Shown here one piece after another: positions 1 to 9,845 of a stretch of 40,779 nucleotides of DNA. Positions within the stretch are counted from its first letter, which is position 1. Every line of letters starts with the position of its first letter. The position numbers and the translations under genes are program-made. The notes beneath the pieces were generated by a model. That model worked only from the letters and a program-made list of their open reading frames with translations, was not told where the DNA came from and ran no database searches. The DNA is from Actinomycetota bacterium. GTDB taxonomy: Bacteria; Actinomycetota; Actinomycetes; Nanopelagicales; Nanopelagicaceae. The stretch lies in the NCBI GenBank assembly GCA_016870855.1, contig VGAF01000002.1, forward strand, positions 1 to 40,779, in the 5' to 3' direction.

Positions 1-3
1 CCC

Positions 4-534
4 GTGGAGCACACGAAGGCGAATTTGCGTGAATCAATCAGATTACGTCGCCGAGATAACCAATCTCACTTCAATCTTGCGCTGCTGATTGACTCTCCGG
101 AATTCCAGAGCTCCAAGGTAATCGCTAGCTATCGCTCTTTTGGCGATGAACCCAATACTGAAGAACTCAATCAACTAATTCTTAGAGCTGGAAAGAAGTT
201 ATTGCTCCCCACTCGCTTATCCGATAACTCATTGGAGTTTCGAAACTGGGATGGCGACATTGAAAAACTTAAGCGCTCTGGAAATGTGGAGGAGCCAATT
301 GGCGAGAAGTTCCTTGGTGTTATTGATCTGATGATTGTGCCTGCGTTGGCAATCGACTCCAAGGGAAATCGTCTTGGACAAGGCGGTGGTTCATATGATC
401 GCGCGCTGCGAGATTTTTCTGGAATCTCCTTAGGGATAATTAACGAAGCTGAATTCGTAGATACTTTGCCAAGTGAAATTCATGATGTGCCAGTCAAAAT
501 GGTCTTAACGCCGAGTAAGTTACTTAGAATTTAA
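4..534 (+). CDS. 5-formyltetrahydrofolate cyclo-ligase family protein
   Basis: ORF with the C-terminal family motif RLGQGGGSYDRAL and N-terminal LRESIRLRRR; GTG start at window edge, so a start further upstream cannot be excluded. Confidence 0.88.
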   Translation: MEHTKANLRESIRLRRRDNQSHFNLALLIDSPEFQSSKVIASYRSFGDEPNTEELNQLILRAGKKLLLPTRLSDNSLEFRNWDGDIEKLKRSGNVEEPIGEKFLGVIDLMIVPALAIDSKGNRLGQGGGSYDRALRDFSGISLGIINEAEFVDTLPSEIHDVPVKMVLTPSKLLRI

Positions 535-1676
535 TTTACGCCGAGATTGCGCGCCATTACTAGGCGCTGAATCTGGTTTGTGCCTTCATAAATCTGGGTT
601 AGCTTTGCATCTCGCATCATCCGCTCGACTGGATAATCGTTTACATAGCCATACCCGCCTAGGACTTGTACGGCATCGGTGGTTACTTTCATAGCAACAT
701 CGGTCGCGAAACACTTTGAGGCGGCCGAGAAGAATGTTAGATCGCGTTCACCGCGCTCACTCTTTACGGCTGCGGCGTAAGTTAATTGTCGAGCCGCTTC
801 AATCTCCATCGCCATATCAGCGAGCATGAATTGAACGGCCTGGAAATCAAAGATTGGTTTTCCAAATTGGCGTCGCTCTTTTGCATACTTAGTAGCAACT
901 TCAAAAGCGCCTTGTGCAATGCCGAGAGCTTGCGCGGCGATTGTGATTCGGGTGTGGTCCAGAGTCTTCATAGCAAGGCCAAAGCCTCCGCCAATCTCGC
1001 TAATTCTTCGATCATCTCCAATTTCAACGTTATCGAAGTAGACCTCTCGAGTTGGTGAACCCTTAAAGCCCATCTTCTTTTCCGGGGCGCCAAATGAAAC
1101 GCCTGGATCGCTCTTCTCAACTACAAAAGCAGTGATCCCTTTAGCCCCTTTTTCCGGATCGGTAGATGCAAGTACGGTGTAAAACTCAGATACGCCAGCA
1201 TGAGAGATCCACTTCTTACTTCCATTTAGAACCCAACCATCACCCTTTTTTACTGCTCGGGTCTTCATCGCGGCAGCGTCAGATCCCGCTTCTGATTCAG
1301 ATAAGCAATATGAGAAACCTTTTCCTTTTGCCAGTTGGGTTAACCAACGTTCTTTCTGGGAATCATTGCCGCCCAACATCAACGGTACGGAACCAAGTTT
1401 GTTTACAGCCGGAATCAGGGAAGACGATGCACAAACTCGAGCGACTTCTTCAATAACGATAACAACGCCAAGTGAGTCAGCGCCTTCGCCACCAAATTCG
1501 ACAGGGACATGTGGTGCTGCAAGCCCTGCGGCTTGTAGCGCATCGAGAGCTTCTTGAGGGAATCGAGCATTTGCATCTACATCATGCGCAAAAGGTTGGA
1601 TCTTCTTATCTGCGAGCGCACGAACACTTTCGCGTAGCGCTACATATTCTTCGGGTAGCGAGAAGAGCGGATCCAT
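531..1676 (-). CDS. acyl-CoA dehydrogenase
   Basis: Full-length ORF; motifs YCLSESEAGSDAAAMKTRA, ERRQFGKPIFDFQAVQFMLADMA, QVLGGYGYVNDYPVERMMRDAKLTQIYEGTNQIQ. Confidence 0.95.
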   Translation of the reverse strand: MDPLFSLPEEYVALRESVRALADKKIQPFAHDVDANARFPQEALDALQAAGLAAPHVPVEFGGEGADSLGVVIVIEEVARVCASSSLIPAVNKLGSVPLMLGGNDSQKERWLTQLAKGKGFSYCLSESEAGSDAAAMKTRAVKKGDGWVLNGSKKWISHAGVSEFYTVLASTDPEKGAKGITAFVVEKSDPGVSFGAPEKKMGFKGSPTREVYFDNVEIGDDRRISEIGGGFGLAMKTLDHTRITIAAQALGIAQGAFEVATKYAKERRQFGKPIFDFQAVQFMLADMAMEIEAARQLTYAAAVKSERGERDLTFFSAASKCFATDVAMKVTTDAVQVLGGYGYVNDYPVERMMRDAKLTQIYEGTNQIQRLVMARNLGVN

Positions 1677-1686
1677 AGTGGGAATA

Positions 1687-3462
1687 CTACGAGTCCTTTC
1701 GGCGCTCGGCGAGTTTAGATAGATACTCGTTATACTCCGCTAAATCACGCTCTGAATTCTTATCTGCTCGTTTTGCTTCACGTGCATCCGAGCGCATCCA
1801 TTGGATAAAGGTTGCAACTAGAGCGATGATGATTGGAATCTCGCCCATCGCCCAACCAATTGCTGCTCCGGTTTTCTGATCAGCTAGTAGGTCTGTGGCC
1901 CAAGGGCGTTCTAACGAAGCGTAGTAGCCACCATCAATCAAAGTGTTCGATGCTTGTAGCGCTATCGAGAAGAAGGCGTGGATACTGATTGCTCCGAGAA
2001 GAATCACCACTCGGACTAGATGATGAACCTTTTTTGGATTTGGATCAATGCCGACAATTACATGAAAGAAGAGCAGCCCAGCGGCTATGAAATGAAAGTT
2101 CATTAAAAGATGCCCGAAGTGGCTCGACATCAAATCTCCAAATAGCGGCGTGAAGTAAAGAGCAAAGAGGGAACCATCAAAAATTGCCAAGGCCACAATT
2201 GGATTTGTCCAGATTCCAGTAAGCCTTGAATGGAGCGATTCAATCAACCAACCGCGGATACCGCGCTCTTCTTTTCTCCTTCCAATCGGGAGGGAGCGGA
2301 GAGCTAAAGTAATCGGCGCGCTTAACACAATAAAAATCGGTGCGATCATGCTCAAGATCATGTGAGCAATCATGTGATACTGAAATGAAAAGATTGCGTA
2401 AAGTCCAAGTCCACCACTTGTGCTGTAATCCAAAAGTGAGATTCCGATCGCAAAGGCAATAGTTCTTCCTACTGGCCACTTATCGCCACGGCGAGCGAGA
2501 ACTACTACGCCACGGATGTAGAGCGCGGTGGCAAATACAAGTGCGCCGAGCATTAGCGCATCTGCTTCATATTCAAAGAAGAGTCGTTGCCAAGTTGGTT
2601 CTGGCGGCATGCCTACACCAGTGATCTCCTTTACTCGGTCATATTCATAGTCGCTCTCAACAATCGGGGTGAAGCGAGAGAGAAGTGATCCGATCGCCGT
2701 AACCAAGAGAAGCAGCGCTACTTCAAATCGAATTAAGCTTGAATCGGCCAGGCTCTTACGAATCTTTATTGCGGTAAGAGCGATGAAACCAAGAAGTCCG
2801 ACCTTGAGAAGTATTAGCGCTCCATATGTAGTCAACCAATCGCGCGAGAACCCCAGTCTCAATATCGAACTTGTACTCCCGCTAAGTACCACAGCAACCA
2901 AAGACCAGGTCGCAATCACTCCAACTCTTGTGATAACTAATCTTCGAGTTACTTCATCCATGAAGAGAAGTGAAGCGACCGCGCCAATCCACGAGGAAAA
3001 TGCGATGACATGAATTATGAGAGAACCAATAGCTAGGCCATGGCCACTTGCTTGGCTTGTGTGGCTCTGAAAGAGCGGCGCAACAACCCCTATCGTTGCG
3101 ATCCAATAAGCAATGAACGCACCGCCAACTCTCCGAACTCTTCCTAGGATCAATAAAAGTAAGACGGCGGTGAGAACTTGAATGAGTTGCAATCTTCCCA
3201 AAGCTGTCTGAGTTACGTATGAGCGAATCGTTGTGAGATCAAGCATTGAAACAATTGAGGACTCAAAGAGATTTGCCAGAGTAGCTAGAAGACTTCCAAA
3301 AGTTGAAACTGCCCACAACAAGACAACAAAAGGAAGAATCTTTCGCAGTCTCAATGAGGAATCAGCTAGACGTCCGCCAACTTCTGGAAAGAGGAAGGTG
3401 AGAGATAACAACGCTCCCATTACCAAAGCTCCAGTGAGAGTATTCAATAAATCAAAGAGCAC
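1687..3462 (-). CDS. Multi-TM protein, CopD-like domain fused to CtaG/caa3-type cytochrome oxidase assembly-like domain
   Basis: About 590 aa, many TM segments; C-terminal half with HMIAHMILSMIAPIFIVLSAPITLALR and HFGHLLMNFHFIAAGLLFFHVIVGIDP typical of CtaG-like proteins; N-terminal half CopD-like; GAGG SD before GTG start. Confidence 0.85.
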   Translation of the reverse strand: MLFDLLNTLTGALVMGALLSLTFLFPEVGGRLADSSLRLRKILPFVVLLWAVSTFGSLLATLANLFESSIVSMLDLTTIRSYVTQTALGRLQLIQVLTAVLLLLILGRVRRVGGAFIAYWIATIGVVAPLFQSHTSQASGHGLAIGSLIIHVIAFSSWIGAVASLLFMDEVTRRLVITRVGVIATWSLVAVVLSGSTSSILRLGFSRDWLTTYGALILLKVGLLGFIALTAIKIRKSLADSSLIRFEVALLLLVTAIGSLLSRFTPIVESDYEYDRVKEITGVGMPPEPTWQRLFFEYEADALMLGALVFATALYIRGVVVLARRGDKWPVGRTIAFAIGISLLDYSTSGGLGLYAIFSFQYHMIAHMILSMIAPIFIVLSAPITLALRSLPIGRRKEERGIRGWLIESLHSRLTGIWTNPIVALAIFDGSLFALYFTPLFGDLMSSHFGHLLMNFHFIAAGLLFFHVIVGIDPNPKKVHHLVRVVILLGAISIHAFFSIALQASNTLIDGGYYASLERPWATDLLADQKTGAAIGWAMGEIPIIIALVATFIQWMRSDAREAKRADKNSERDLAEYNEYLSKLAERRKDS

Positions 3463-3510
3463 TAGCCACCTCGATTAGAAGAATCGCCATCACGTACCTA
3501 AGATTACGCC

Positions 3511-3756
3511 GTGCCTACCTACCAATATCAATGTGAAGCTGAGCATGAATTCGAGGTAGTCCAATCATTCACAGATGCCGCTATAGATACCTGCCCCGAG
3601 TGTGGCGCAAAGGCACGTAAGGTCTATTCAAATGTTGGGGTCGTTTTTAAAGGATCTGGCTTCTATAAGACAGATTCGAAAAAATCAGAGACGAAAACTG
3701 ATTCAAAACCCGCAGCTAAACCAGCTGCAAAACCAGAGAGTAAATCCGAGAGTTAA
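3511..3756 (+). CDS. FmdB-family zinc ribbon protein with low-complexity Lys/Ser/Pro/Ala tail
   Basis: MPTYQYQCEAEHEFEVVQSFTDAAIDTCPECGAKARKVYSNVGVVFKGSGFYKTD; TAAGAT 6 nt before GTG. Confidence 0.9.
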   Translation: MPTYQYQCEAEHEFEVVQSFTDAAIDTCPECGAKARKVYSNVGVVFKGSGFYKTDSKKSETKTDSKPAAKPAAKPESKSES

Positions 3757-3869
3757 TCGTGGTGCGGCGGCTTATCCGCCTTTATCTCTTCTTCTCGCTT
3801 CGATTTGTCAGCAAGGTCACTCTCATCATCTCTCTCATCACTAGTTACCAAAGGAAAGATTTCACTCAT
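3753..3869 (-). CDS. Putative 38-aa acidic/charged small protein (MSEIFPLVTSDERDDESDLADKSKREEEIKADKPPHHD)
   Basis: ORF read from sequence, below ORF-track cutoff; fills the otherwise empty gap between fmdB-like gene and MMPL gene; stop overlaps the fmdB-like stop; CATACT 6 nt upstream of ATG resembles the leaderless -10 pattern. Confidence 0.4.
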   Translation of the reverse strand: MSEIFPLVTSDERDDESDLADKSKREEEIKADKPPHHD

Positions 3870-3886
3870 ACTCCTAGTATGACAGT

Positions 3887-6004
3887 GTGAAGACGACTTC
3901 TATGTTTGAAAGACTTGGTCATTCGATAGCTAGACGGAGCAAGGCGATCTTCCTACTTGCTATAACCGCAGTGCTTGTATTCGGAACACTTGGAACCCAA
4001 GTCTTCTCAAGGTTCGATTCCGGTGGCTACTCAGACCCGAATAGTGACTCAGCCAAAGTTTGGGAGTACCTCGAAGATACCTTCGGCGTTAAAGACCCAG
4101 CCGTTGTAATCGCACTTGAGTCTTCGGCTGGTTCCGTTGATGCCGAAGCAACGGTCACAGCCGCTACCGCTCTTGAAAGTGAGTTACGTGCCGAGCCAAG
4201 CGCTGAGAACGTACTTTCTTATTGGAGCGCAGGAAGAAACCCCGCTTTTAAGAGTACCGATGGAACGGCCGCTTACATCTTTATCTATCTTAAATCTGAA
4301 GACTTTACTGAGATCGATTCACTCGGTGGCTATTACCAAGAGAAATATGAAGGCGAGTATCAAGACCAACGAATTCGAGTTTCCGGCGGCGCAGTATTCG
4401 CAAATGCTATTAACGGAAGAATCCAAGATGATTTAAAGCTCTCTGAAGCAATCTCGATTCCAATCACCTTTATCTTGCTCGTTTTAGTCTTTGGCGCGCT
4501 AGTAGCTTCGGCAATGCCGCTCATCATTGGAGTAACTGCAATCTTGGGCACCTTCTTTGGCCTCTATCTACTTACCCTCATTACAGATGTAAGTATCTTT
4601 GCGCTGAATTTGACGACTGGTTTGGGTCTTGGTTTAGGAATTGATTACGCCCTCTTAATAGTAAATAGATTTAGGGAAGAGTTACGTCGCGGCATAAGTC
4701 GTGAAGATGCGATCGTTAACACGATGAGAAGCGCTGGTAAGACCGTGTTCTACTCTGGCTTGACCGTTGTACTTACTCTAGTTTCGCTCACTTTCTTTCC
4801 GATGAACTTCCTTAAATCGATGGGCTATGCCGGTGCAATCGTCGTTGCTCTCGCTGTAGTTGGAGCGTTAATTCCGCTTCCCGCACTATTGATGATGCTT
4901 GGTGAGAGAGTAAATAAGGGCGTAGTTCGAAAGAAGGGACTAAAACCTAAAGAGGATGGCGGCTGGGCTCGTCTCTCTAGATTTGTTATGCGCCGACCAG
5001 TTCCAGTTGTTGCCTTCTCGCTTCTTCTTCTTGGCTTAATGATTGCTCCACTTACAAATGTGAAGTTCTCCCAAGTTGATTCCAGCGTGTTGCCAGCAAG
5101 TGATCCCGCCTATCAGGCTTCCGCTTTTATTCAAGAGAAGTTCCCCGGCGAAGAGAGCAACCCGATTGAGATTGTCTTCCCATCTGGCGCGAGCAATGTT
5201 GAGGCAATAAGTGCTTATGCGACTCGAGTTGGCCAAGTCACCGATATCGTCCGCGTCGGTGTACCGGAAGTAAAAGGTGAAGCCGTTCGACTAGTCGCAA
5301 TTCACTCGATGGCTCCTCGCACTCCCGAAGCTCAAGCGCTCATAAATGAGATTAGAGCGATTGAGTCTCCATTAGAAGTTCTTGTAGGCGGAGTTGCAGC
5401 GGATTACGCCGATACACAAGATGCGATTGCTGACATGCTGCCATGGGTGCTCCTATGGATTACCATCACAGTTCTGATTCTCCTCTTCTTGTTTACCGGC
5501 TCAGTACTTCTTCCAATCAAAGCGATAGTTCTGAACTTCCTTTCCCTTGCAGCAACAATGGGAGTTTTGACTTGGGTCTTTATCGATGGAAATTTGAACT
5601 TCCTGACTGGTGATTTCATAAATACTGGAGCTCTCGATACAAGTACCCTCGTTCTAGTCGCGGTCGTCGCATTCGGACTTTCGATGGACTACGAAGTATT
5701 CCTACTCTCCCGAATCAAAGAAGAACATGATGCTGGTCGCTCAAATATCGAATCAGTCGCGCTAGGACTTCAAAAATCAGCGCGCATCATTACCGCGGCC
5801 GCGATGATTCTTGCAGTCGTCTTCGCAGCATTCGTCATCAGCGGTGTTACCTCCATCAAAACCATGGGATTTGGAATCGCCTTTGCAATTCTCTTGGATG
5901 CGACCCTGGTCCGGGCATTCCTAGTTCCTGGCTTGATGCGACTCTTTGGTGATTGGAATTGGTGGGCGCCGAAAGCGCTCCAAAGATTCAAGATCAACCA
6001 CTAG
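3887..6004 (+). CDS. MMPL/RND family transporter
   Basis: 705 aa, two repeated TM/SSD-like halves (GLGLGIDYALLIVNRFREELRRG; VVAFGLSMDYEVFLLSRIKEEHDAG); TAGTAT 6 nt before GTG. Confidence 0.95.
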   Translation: MKTTSMFERLGHSIARRSKAIFLLAITAVLVFGTLGTQVFSRFDSGGYSDPNSDSAKVWEYLEDTFGVKDPAVVIALESSAGSVDAEATVTAATALESELRAEPSAENVLSYWSAGRNPAFKSTDGTAAYIFIYLKSEDFTEIDSLGGYYQEKYEGEYQDQRIRVSGGAVFANAINGRIQDDLKLSEAISIPITFILLVLVFGALVASAMPLIIGVTAILGTFFGLYLLTLITDVSIFALNLTTGLGLGLGIDYALLIVNRFREELRRGISREDAIVNTMRSAGKTVFYSGLTVVLTLVSLTFFPMNFLKSMGYAGAIVVALAVVGALIPLPALLMMLGERVNKGVVRKKGLKPKEDGGWARLSRFVMRRPVPVVAFSLLLLGLMIAPLTNVKFSQVDSSVLPASDPAYQASAFIQEKFPGEESNPIEIVFPSGASNVEAISAYATRVGQVTDIVRVGVPEVKGEAVRLVAIHSMAPRTPEAQALINEIRAIESPLEVLVGGVAADYADTQDAIADMLPWVLLWITITVLILLFLFTGSVLLPIKAIVLNFLSLAATMGVLTWVFIDGNLNFLTGDFINTGALDTSTLVLVAVVAFGLSMDYEVFLLSRIKEEHDAGRSNIESVALGLQKSARIITAAAMILAVVFAAFVISGVTSIKTMGFGIAFAILLDATLVRAFLVPGLMRLFGDWNWWAPKALQRFKINH

Positions 6005-6027
6005 CTCGTAACACTTAGACTACGTGG

Positions 6028-6870
6028 GTGGAAATCCTCGCCACCCTTCAATGTGAAGATCGAAGCGGCATCGTTAATGCCTTGACCTCTGCTGTCCTGG
6101 AGATCAATGGCAACATCTTGGAGAACCAACAGTTCACCGATTCGATCACCAATACCTTTGTGATGCGCACCCGCTTTGAATTCAGCGGCAGCCTTACTGA
6201 TGCGAAAACTAGTCTCTCGGCCCGTCTCTCCCGGTTCAATCCAACTCTTAATATCCGTGATGCCAACCAAGCTAAGCGAGCTCTAATTCTTGTAACGAAA
6301 GCAAGCCACTGTTTACGCGATCTTCTGTACCTTCGAGATCTAGAGGAGATGCCAGCCGATTTTCCAGTTGTAGTCGGCAATCATGAAGACCTAAAGCCGC
6401 TGGTTGAATCCCATGGAATTCCCTTCGTTTACCTAGATACCGAGAAGTTAGCTAAAGAGGAAGTGGAGCGAGAAATTGAAGGCTTAACCAAGGCACACAA
6501 TATTGATTTCCTCATCCTTGCCCGATACATGCAGATTCTCTCACCCGAGTTCTGTAGAAACTTCGCAGATCGCATCATCAATATCCATCACTCTTTTCTT
6601 CCTGGCTTCAAAGGCGCTCGCCCCTATCACCAAGCTCATGACAAGGGCGTAAAGGTAATTGGAGCGACGGCGCACTTTGTTACTTCCGATCTTGATGAAG
6701 GACCAATCATTGAACAAGATGTAACGCGGGTTAACCACGCTGCAAGCCCGGAAGAGTTTGTTGCAATTGGGCGCGATATTGAACGGCGCGTTCTCTCTAG
6801 CGCGGTAAAACTTTATGCTGAAGATCGAATATTTATTGTTGGAAATCGAACCATTGTTTTCTCAAAATAA
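6028..6870 (+). CDS. purU: formyltetrahydrofolate deformylase
   Basis: ACT-like N-terminus (CEDRSGIVNALTSAVLEINGNILENQQF) plus formyltransferase core ARYMQILSPEFCRNFADRIINIHHSFLPGFKGARPYHQA; TAGACT 6 nt before GTG. Confidence 0.95.
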   Translation: MEILATLQCEDRSGIVNALTSAVLEINGNILENQQFTDSITNTFVMRTRFEFSGSLTDAKTSLSARLSRFNPTLNIRDANQAKRALILVTKASHCLRDLLYLRDLEEMPADFPVVVGNHEDLKPLVESHGIPFVYLDTEKLAKEEVEREIEGLTKAHNIDFLILARYMQILSPEFCRNFADRIINIHHSFLPGFKGARPYHQAHDKGVKVIGATAHFVTSDLDEGPIIEQDVTRVNHAASPEEFVAIGRDIERRVLSSAVKLYAEDRIFIVGNRTIVFSK

Positions 6871-6883
6871 TCAATTTTTAAAG

Positions 6884-6956
6884 TGTCCTTGGCCGGAGTT
6901 GAACCGGCGACCTACCGCTTAGGAGGCGGTTGCTCTATCCACTGAGCTACAAGGAC
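6884..6956 (-). tRNA. tRNA-Arg (anticodon CCT)
   Basis: Reverse complement GTCCTTGTAGCTCAGTGGATAGAGCAACCGCCTCCTAAGCGGTAGGTCGCCGGTTCGAACTCCGGCCAAGGACA folds as a cloverleaf; loop CTCCTAA gives anticodon CCT. Confidence 0.96.
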
Positions 6957-6974
6957 TTATCTGAGAATTATCTA

Positions 6975-7003
6975 ATAATAATTGAGCGTAATCACGCGGT
7001 AAA
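6975..7003 (-). promoter_or_regulatory. Predicted sigma70-type promoter for tRNA-Arg: TTTACC-N17-TATTAT
   Basis: -35 TTTACC (7003..6998) and -10 TATTAT (6980..6975), 17-bp spacer, immediately upstream of the tRNA. Confidence 0.6.
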
Positions 7004-7032
7004 TTGCTTTAAAAATTACTCTGAGTTAAACT
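7004..7032 (+). promoter_or_regulatory. Predicted sigma70-type promoter for the 7065 gene: TTGCTT-N17-TAAACT
   Basis: -35 at 7004-7009, -10 at 7027-7032, 17-bp spacer; abuts the divergent tRNA promoter. Confidence 0.45.
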
Positions 7033-7064
7033 CCATTCAAATCTCGTTTGGAGTTGATTTCACC

Positions 7065-8291
7065 ATGAAAGCGCTGGTAATAGGTGCTGGTGGCGTCGGT
7101 AGAGCGATTATCAATATCGCATCACGGAGATCGTTTATATCTTCGCTGGTCATCGCTGATCGAACCCTGGCACGTGCCCAAGAGGCTGTTTCAAGGGTCA
7201 AAGACCCTCGGTTTTCGGCTGCCCAAGTAAATGCAGCTGAACTTGAAGACTTAAGAGAGCTGATTCGCAAGGCTGATCCTGATGTTGTAATCAACGCGGT
7301 TGATCCGCGCTTTGTAATGCCTATTTTTCTTGCCTGTGAAATCGAAGATACAAATTACATCGACATGGCAATGTCTCTCTCTCGCCCACATCCCCACTAT
7401 CCACATACCGAAACTGGCGTGAAGTTAGGCGATGAGCAATTCGCGCGCGATTGGAATTGGGAAGAGCGAAAAATCTATGCGCTAGTGGGTATGGGCGTTG
7501 AACCAGGCATGAGCGATATCTTCGCTAAGTTCGCCGACAATGAGCTGTTCAGCCGAATTGATTCGATAACTATTCTCGATGGCTCAAACTTGAGAGTCGA
7601 GGGCGCGAACTTTGCTCCATCTTTCTCAATCTGGACGACAATTGAAGAGTGTTTAAATCCACCGTTAGTTTGGGAAGATGGTCGCGGTTGGTTCACCACC
7701 CCGCCATTTAGCGAGATTGAAACCTTTGACTTCCCTGAAGGTATCGGCCCAGTCGAGTGTGTAAATGTCGAGCACGAAGAGGTTGTTCTAATCCCCCAGA
7801 AAATTGACGCCAAGAAAGTTAACTTTAAATACGGACTTGGCGCTGAATTCATCCAGATTCTTAAGACCATCAACATGCTTGGCATGGATCGTAAAGAGAA
7901 TGTCGAGGTACAAGGAGTATCAGTTGCGCCACGCGACCTGCTCGCCGCATCGCTCCCAGATCCCGCAACGCTTGGTTCTCGTATGAAAGGTAAGACCTGT
8001 GCTGGTGCGCTAGTGCGCGGACTTGATAAGAAGGGTGAACCAAAGGCTGTTTACATCTATAACGTTGTAGATAATGAGTGGTCGATGAAGGAATATGGCG
8101 ATCAAGCAGTTGTCTGGCAGACCGCAGTAAATCCAGTCATCGCGATGGAATTAATTCATAACGGAACTTGGAAACCGCTTGGTGTAAATGGTCCAGAATG
8201 GTTTGATCCAAAGCCATTTTTGAAGCTTATGGAGGAATACGGTACTTCCTGGCATATCCGTGAGGAGCCCACTGCCGGTATCGTGAAGTAG
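7065..8291 (+). CDS. Saccharopine dehydrogenase-family / carboxynorspermidine dehydrogenase-like oxidoreductase
   Basis: MKALVIGAGGVGRAIINIASRR Rossmann start, NYIDMAMSL, VGMGVEPGMSDIFAKFA; ORF-track start 6930 lies inside the tRNA, so ATG 7065 is preferred. Confidence 0.8.
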   Translation: MKALVIGAGGVGRAIINIASRRSFISSLVIADRTLARAQEAVSRVKDPRFSAAQVNAAELEDLRELIRKADPDVVINAVDPRFVMPIFLACEIEDTNYIDMAMSLSRPHPHYPHTETGVKLGDEQFARDWNWEERKIYALVGMGVEPGMSDIFAKFADNELFSRIDSITILDGSNLRVEGANFAPSFSIWTTIEECLNPPLVWEDGRGWFTTPPFSEIETFDFPEGIGPVECVNVEHEEVVLIPQKIDAKKVNFKYGLGAEFIQILKTINMLGMDRKENVEVQGVSVAPRDLLAASLPDPATLGSRMKGKTCAGALVRGLDKKGEPKAVYIYNVVDNEWSMKEYGDQAVVWQTAVNPVIAMELIHNGTWKPLGVNGPEWFDPKPFLKLMEEYGTSWHIREEPTAGIVK

Positions 8292-9076
8292 TGGCCGCGA
8301 CAACTTCGAAACCAATTGCGCTAATCACTGGCGCTACTGCAGGTATCGGCGCTGCATTTGCCGAACACCTAGCTCAACTTGGCCATGATCTTGTTATTAC
8401 CGCGCGCGATCTTGCGCGATTGGAGCAATCCGCTTCTGAGCTTAGAAGTAAGCACGGAATCGAAGTGGAAGTTATTAAAGCCGATCTTGCAACAAATGAA
8501 GGAATTAGAACAATTGAGCTCCGTTTGGAGAACATAAGCAGGCCGATTGAAGTCTTGATCAACAACGCTGGCTTTGGAATAAATAAGAGTTTTTCCGTTA
8601 GCGACCGGCAATCAGAGAATGATCTACTTGATGTTCTGGTCCGCGCGCCGCTTCGTTTTATGCACGCTGTTTTGCCGGCCATGAAGGAGCGGGATAGCGG
8701 AACCATCATTAATGTCTCAAGCGTTGCGGGGTGGATTTCTGGGGGTAGCTATAGCGCCGCGAAGTCATATCTCACGGTGATGAGTGAATCGCTACATACC
8801 GAACTTCTGGGCACAAATGTGAAGGTGCATGCGCTCTGCCCCGGTTTTACTCGTACTGAATTTCACCAACGAGGGCGTATGAAGATGAGTGGACTTCCGG
8901 AATTTCTCTGGCTTGATGCAAGTGAGGTTGTGGCAACCGCATGGAGGAGCTCCCAAAAAGGTAAGGCGCTATCTATCCCGGGCTCCCAATACAAGTTACT
9001 TACATTCCTAATGCGCTACATACCCCGTCCGATTGTGAGAAAAGTTGGCATGAACGCTCGTAAACGACAGCGCTAA
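8291..9076 (+). CDS. SDR-family oxidoreductase
   Basis: TGATAGIGAAFAEHLA, NNAGFG, NVSSVAGWISGGSYSAAKSYL (SxnYxxxK); overlaps upstream stop, likely co-translated. Confidence 0.93.
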   Translation: MAATTSKPIALITGATAGIGAAFAEHLAQLGHDLVITARDLARLEQSASELRSKHGIEVEVIKADLATNEGIRTIELRLENISRPIEVLINNAGFGINKSFSVSDRQSENDLLDVLVRAPLRFMHAVLPAMKERDSGTIINVSSVAGWISGGSYSAAKSYLTVMSESLHTELLGTNVKVHALCPGFTRTEFHQRGRMKMSGLPEFLWLDASEVVATAWRSSQKGKALSIPGSQYKLLTFLMRYIPRPIVRKVGMNARKRQR

Positions 9077-9185
9077 GGGACTTTCTCAGCAAATTCCTTA
9101 CTTTCTGTGGAGGTTCGTTGAGCAATTTTTGACCTTCCAACCTTTAGGATTTCGACTAATAACTGCGGTATCTCTGGGAGGAATT

Positions 9186-9842
9186 GTGCAAAACACTTTT
9201 GTGAAGTTCGGTAAGAAAGCCACTGTCGTTGCCGCTATGGCGTTACTAACGACCACCACTTCCTTCATACCTGCCGAGGCCGCTAATAAAGCTGGAGCGC
9301 GTTGCACAAAAGAGGGCTCCACAACAAGAATTGGTGGCGATCGCTACGTCTGCACAAAAAATCCTCGTTACCCAAATGAGCGCCGTACCTGGGTATGGGT
9401 TGGTTGTATCGAAGCAAATACTCTTTACACAGATTCAATTAAGCGCCTTGATGGTTTGAAGGCTGGCCTAGTAACCGCCACAGCGAAACTTGCAGAAATA
9501 ACAGCAGAAATTCCCGCAGCTGAAGCCAAAGCAAAAGAGTACGATGCCAAGATTGCCGCGACTCAAGTAAAACTAGATGCTGCTAAGGCAAATTACGAAG
9601 AGAATCGAGTTAAGGGCACCACTTACGCAAAGGCAACTGAACAATGGAACAACGCCGTGAAGAGTTACGAGCGCGCCATCGCAGGTTTCAAGCGTGCTGC
9701 CGATAACTGGCGCGAGAAGAGTTCAGATGTTGCCGCACAACAGAAGCGTCTAGATCTCCAATCCCAAACAATTGCCGCTTCTGAAGTTGAGATTAAGTCC
9801 AATCTAAAGGGACGTAATCAGGCTTGCCAAAAGGGCTTGTAA
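9186..9842 (+). CDS. Secreted coiled-coil protein of unknown function
   Basis: Signal peptide-like VQNTFVKFGKKATVVAAMALLTTTTSFIPAEA, Cys-containing segment CTKEGSTTRIGGDRYVCTKNPRYPNERRTWVWVGC, then long Ala/Lys/Glu coiled coil; GGAGGA SD before GTG 9186. Confidence 0.7.
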   Translation: MQNTFVKFGKKATVVAAMALLTTTTSFIPAEAANKAGARCTKEGSTTRIGGDRYVCTKNPRYPNERRTWVWVGCIEANTLYTDSIKRLDGLKAGLVTATAKLAEITAEIPAAEAKAKEYDAKIAATQVKLDAAKANYEENRVKGTTYAKATEQWNNAVKSYERAIAGFKRAADNWREKSSDVAAQQKRLDLQSQTIAASEVEIKSNLKGRNQACQKGL

Positions 9843-9845
9843 GAA

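Noticed and set aside
3680-3756. Low-complexity repeat in the FmdB-like C-terminus (DSKPAAKPAAKPESKSES) as a possible nucleotide tandem repeat
   Set aside because: Imperfect and short; common disordered tail for this family.
6930-7064. N-terminal extension of the saccharopine-dehydrogenase-family ORF
   Set aside because: The extension starts within tRNA-Arg and spans both predicted promoters; ATG 7065 begins exactly at the Rossmann motif.
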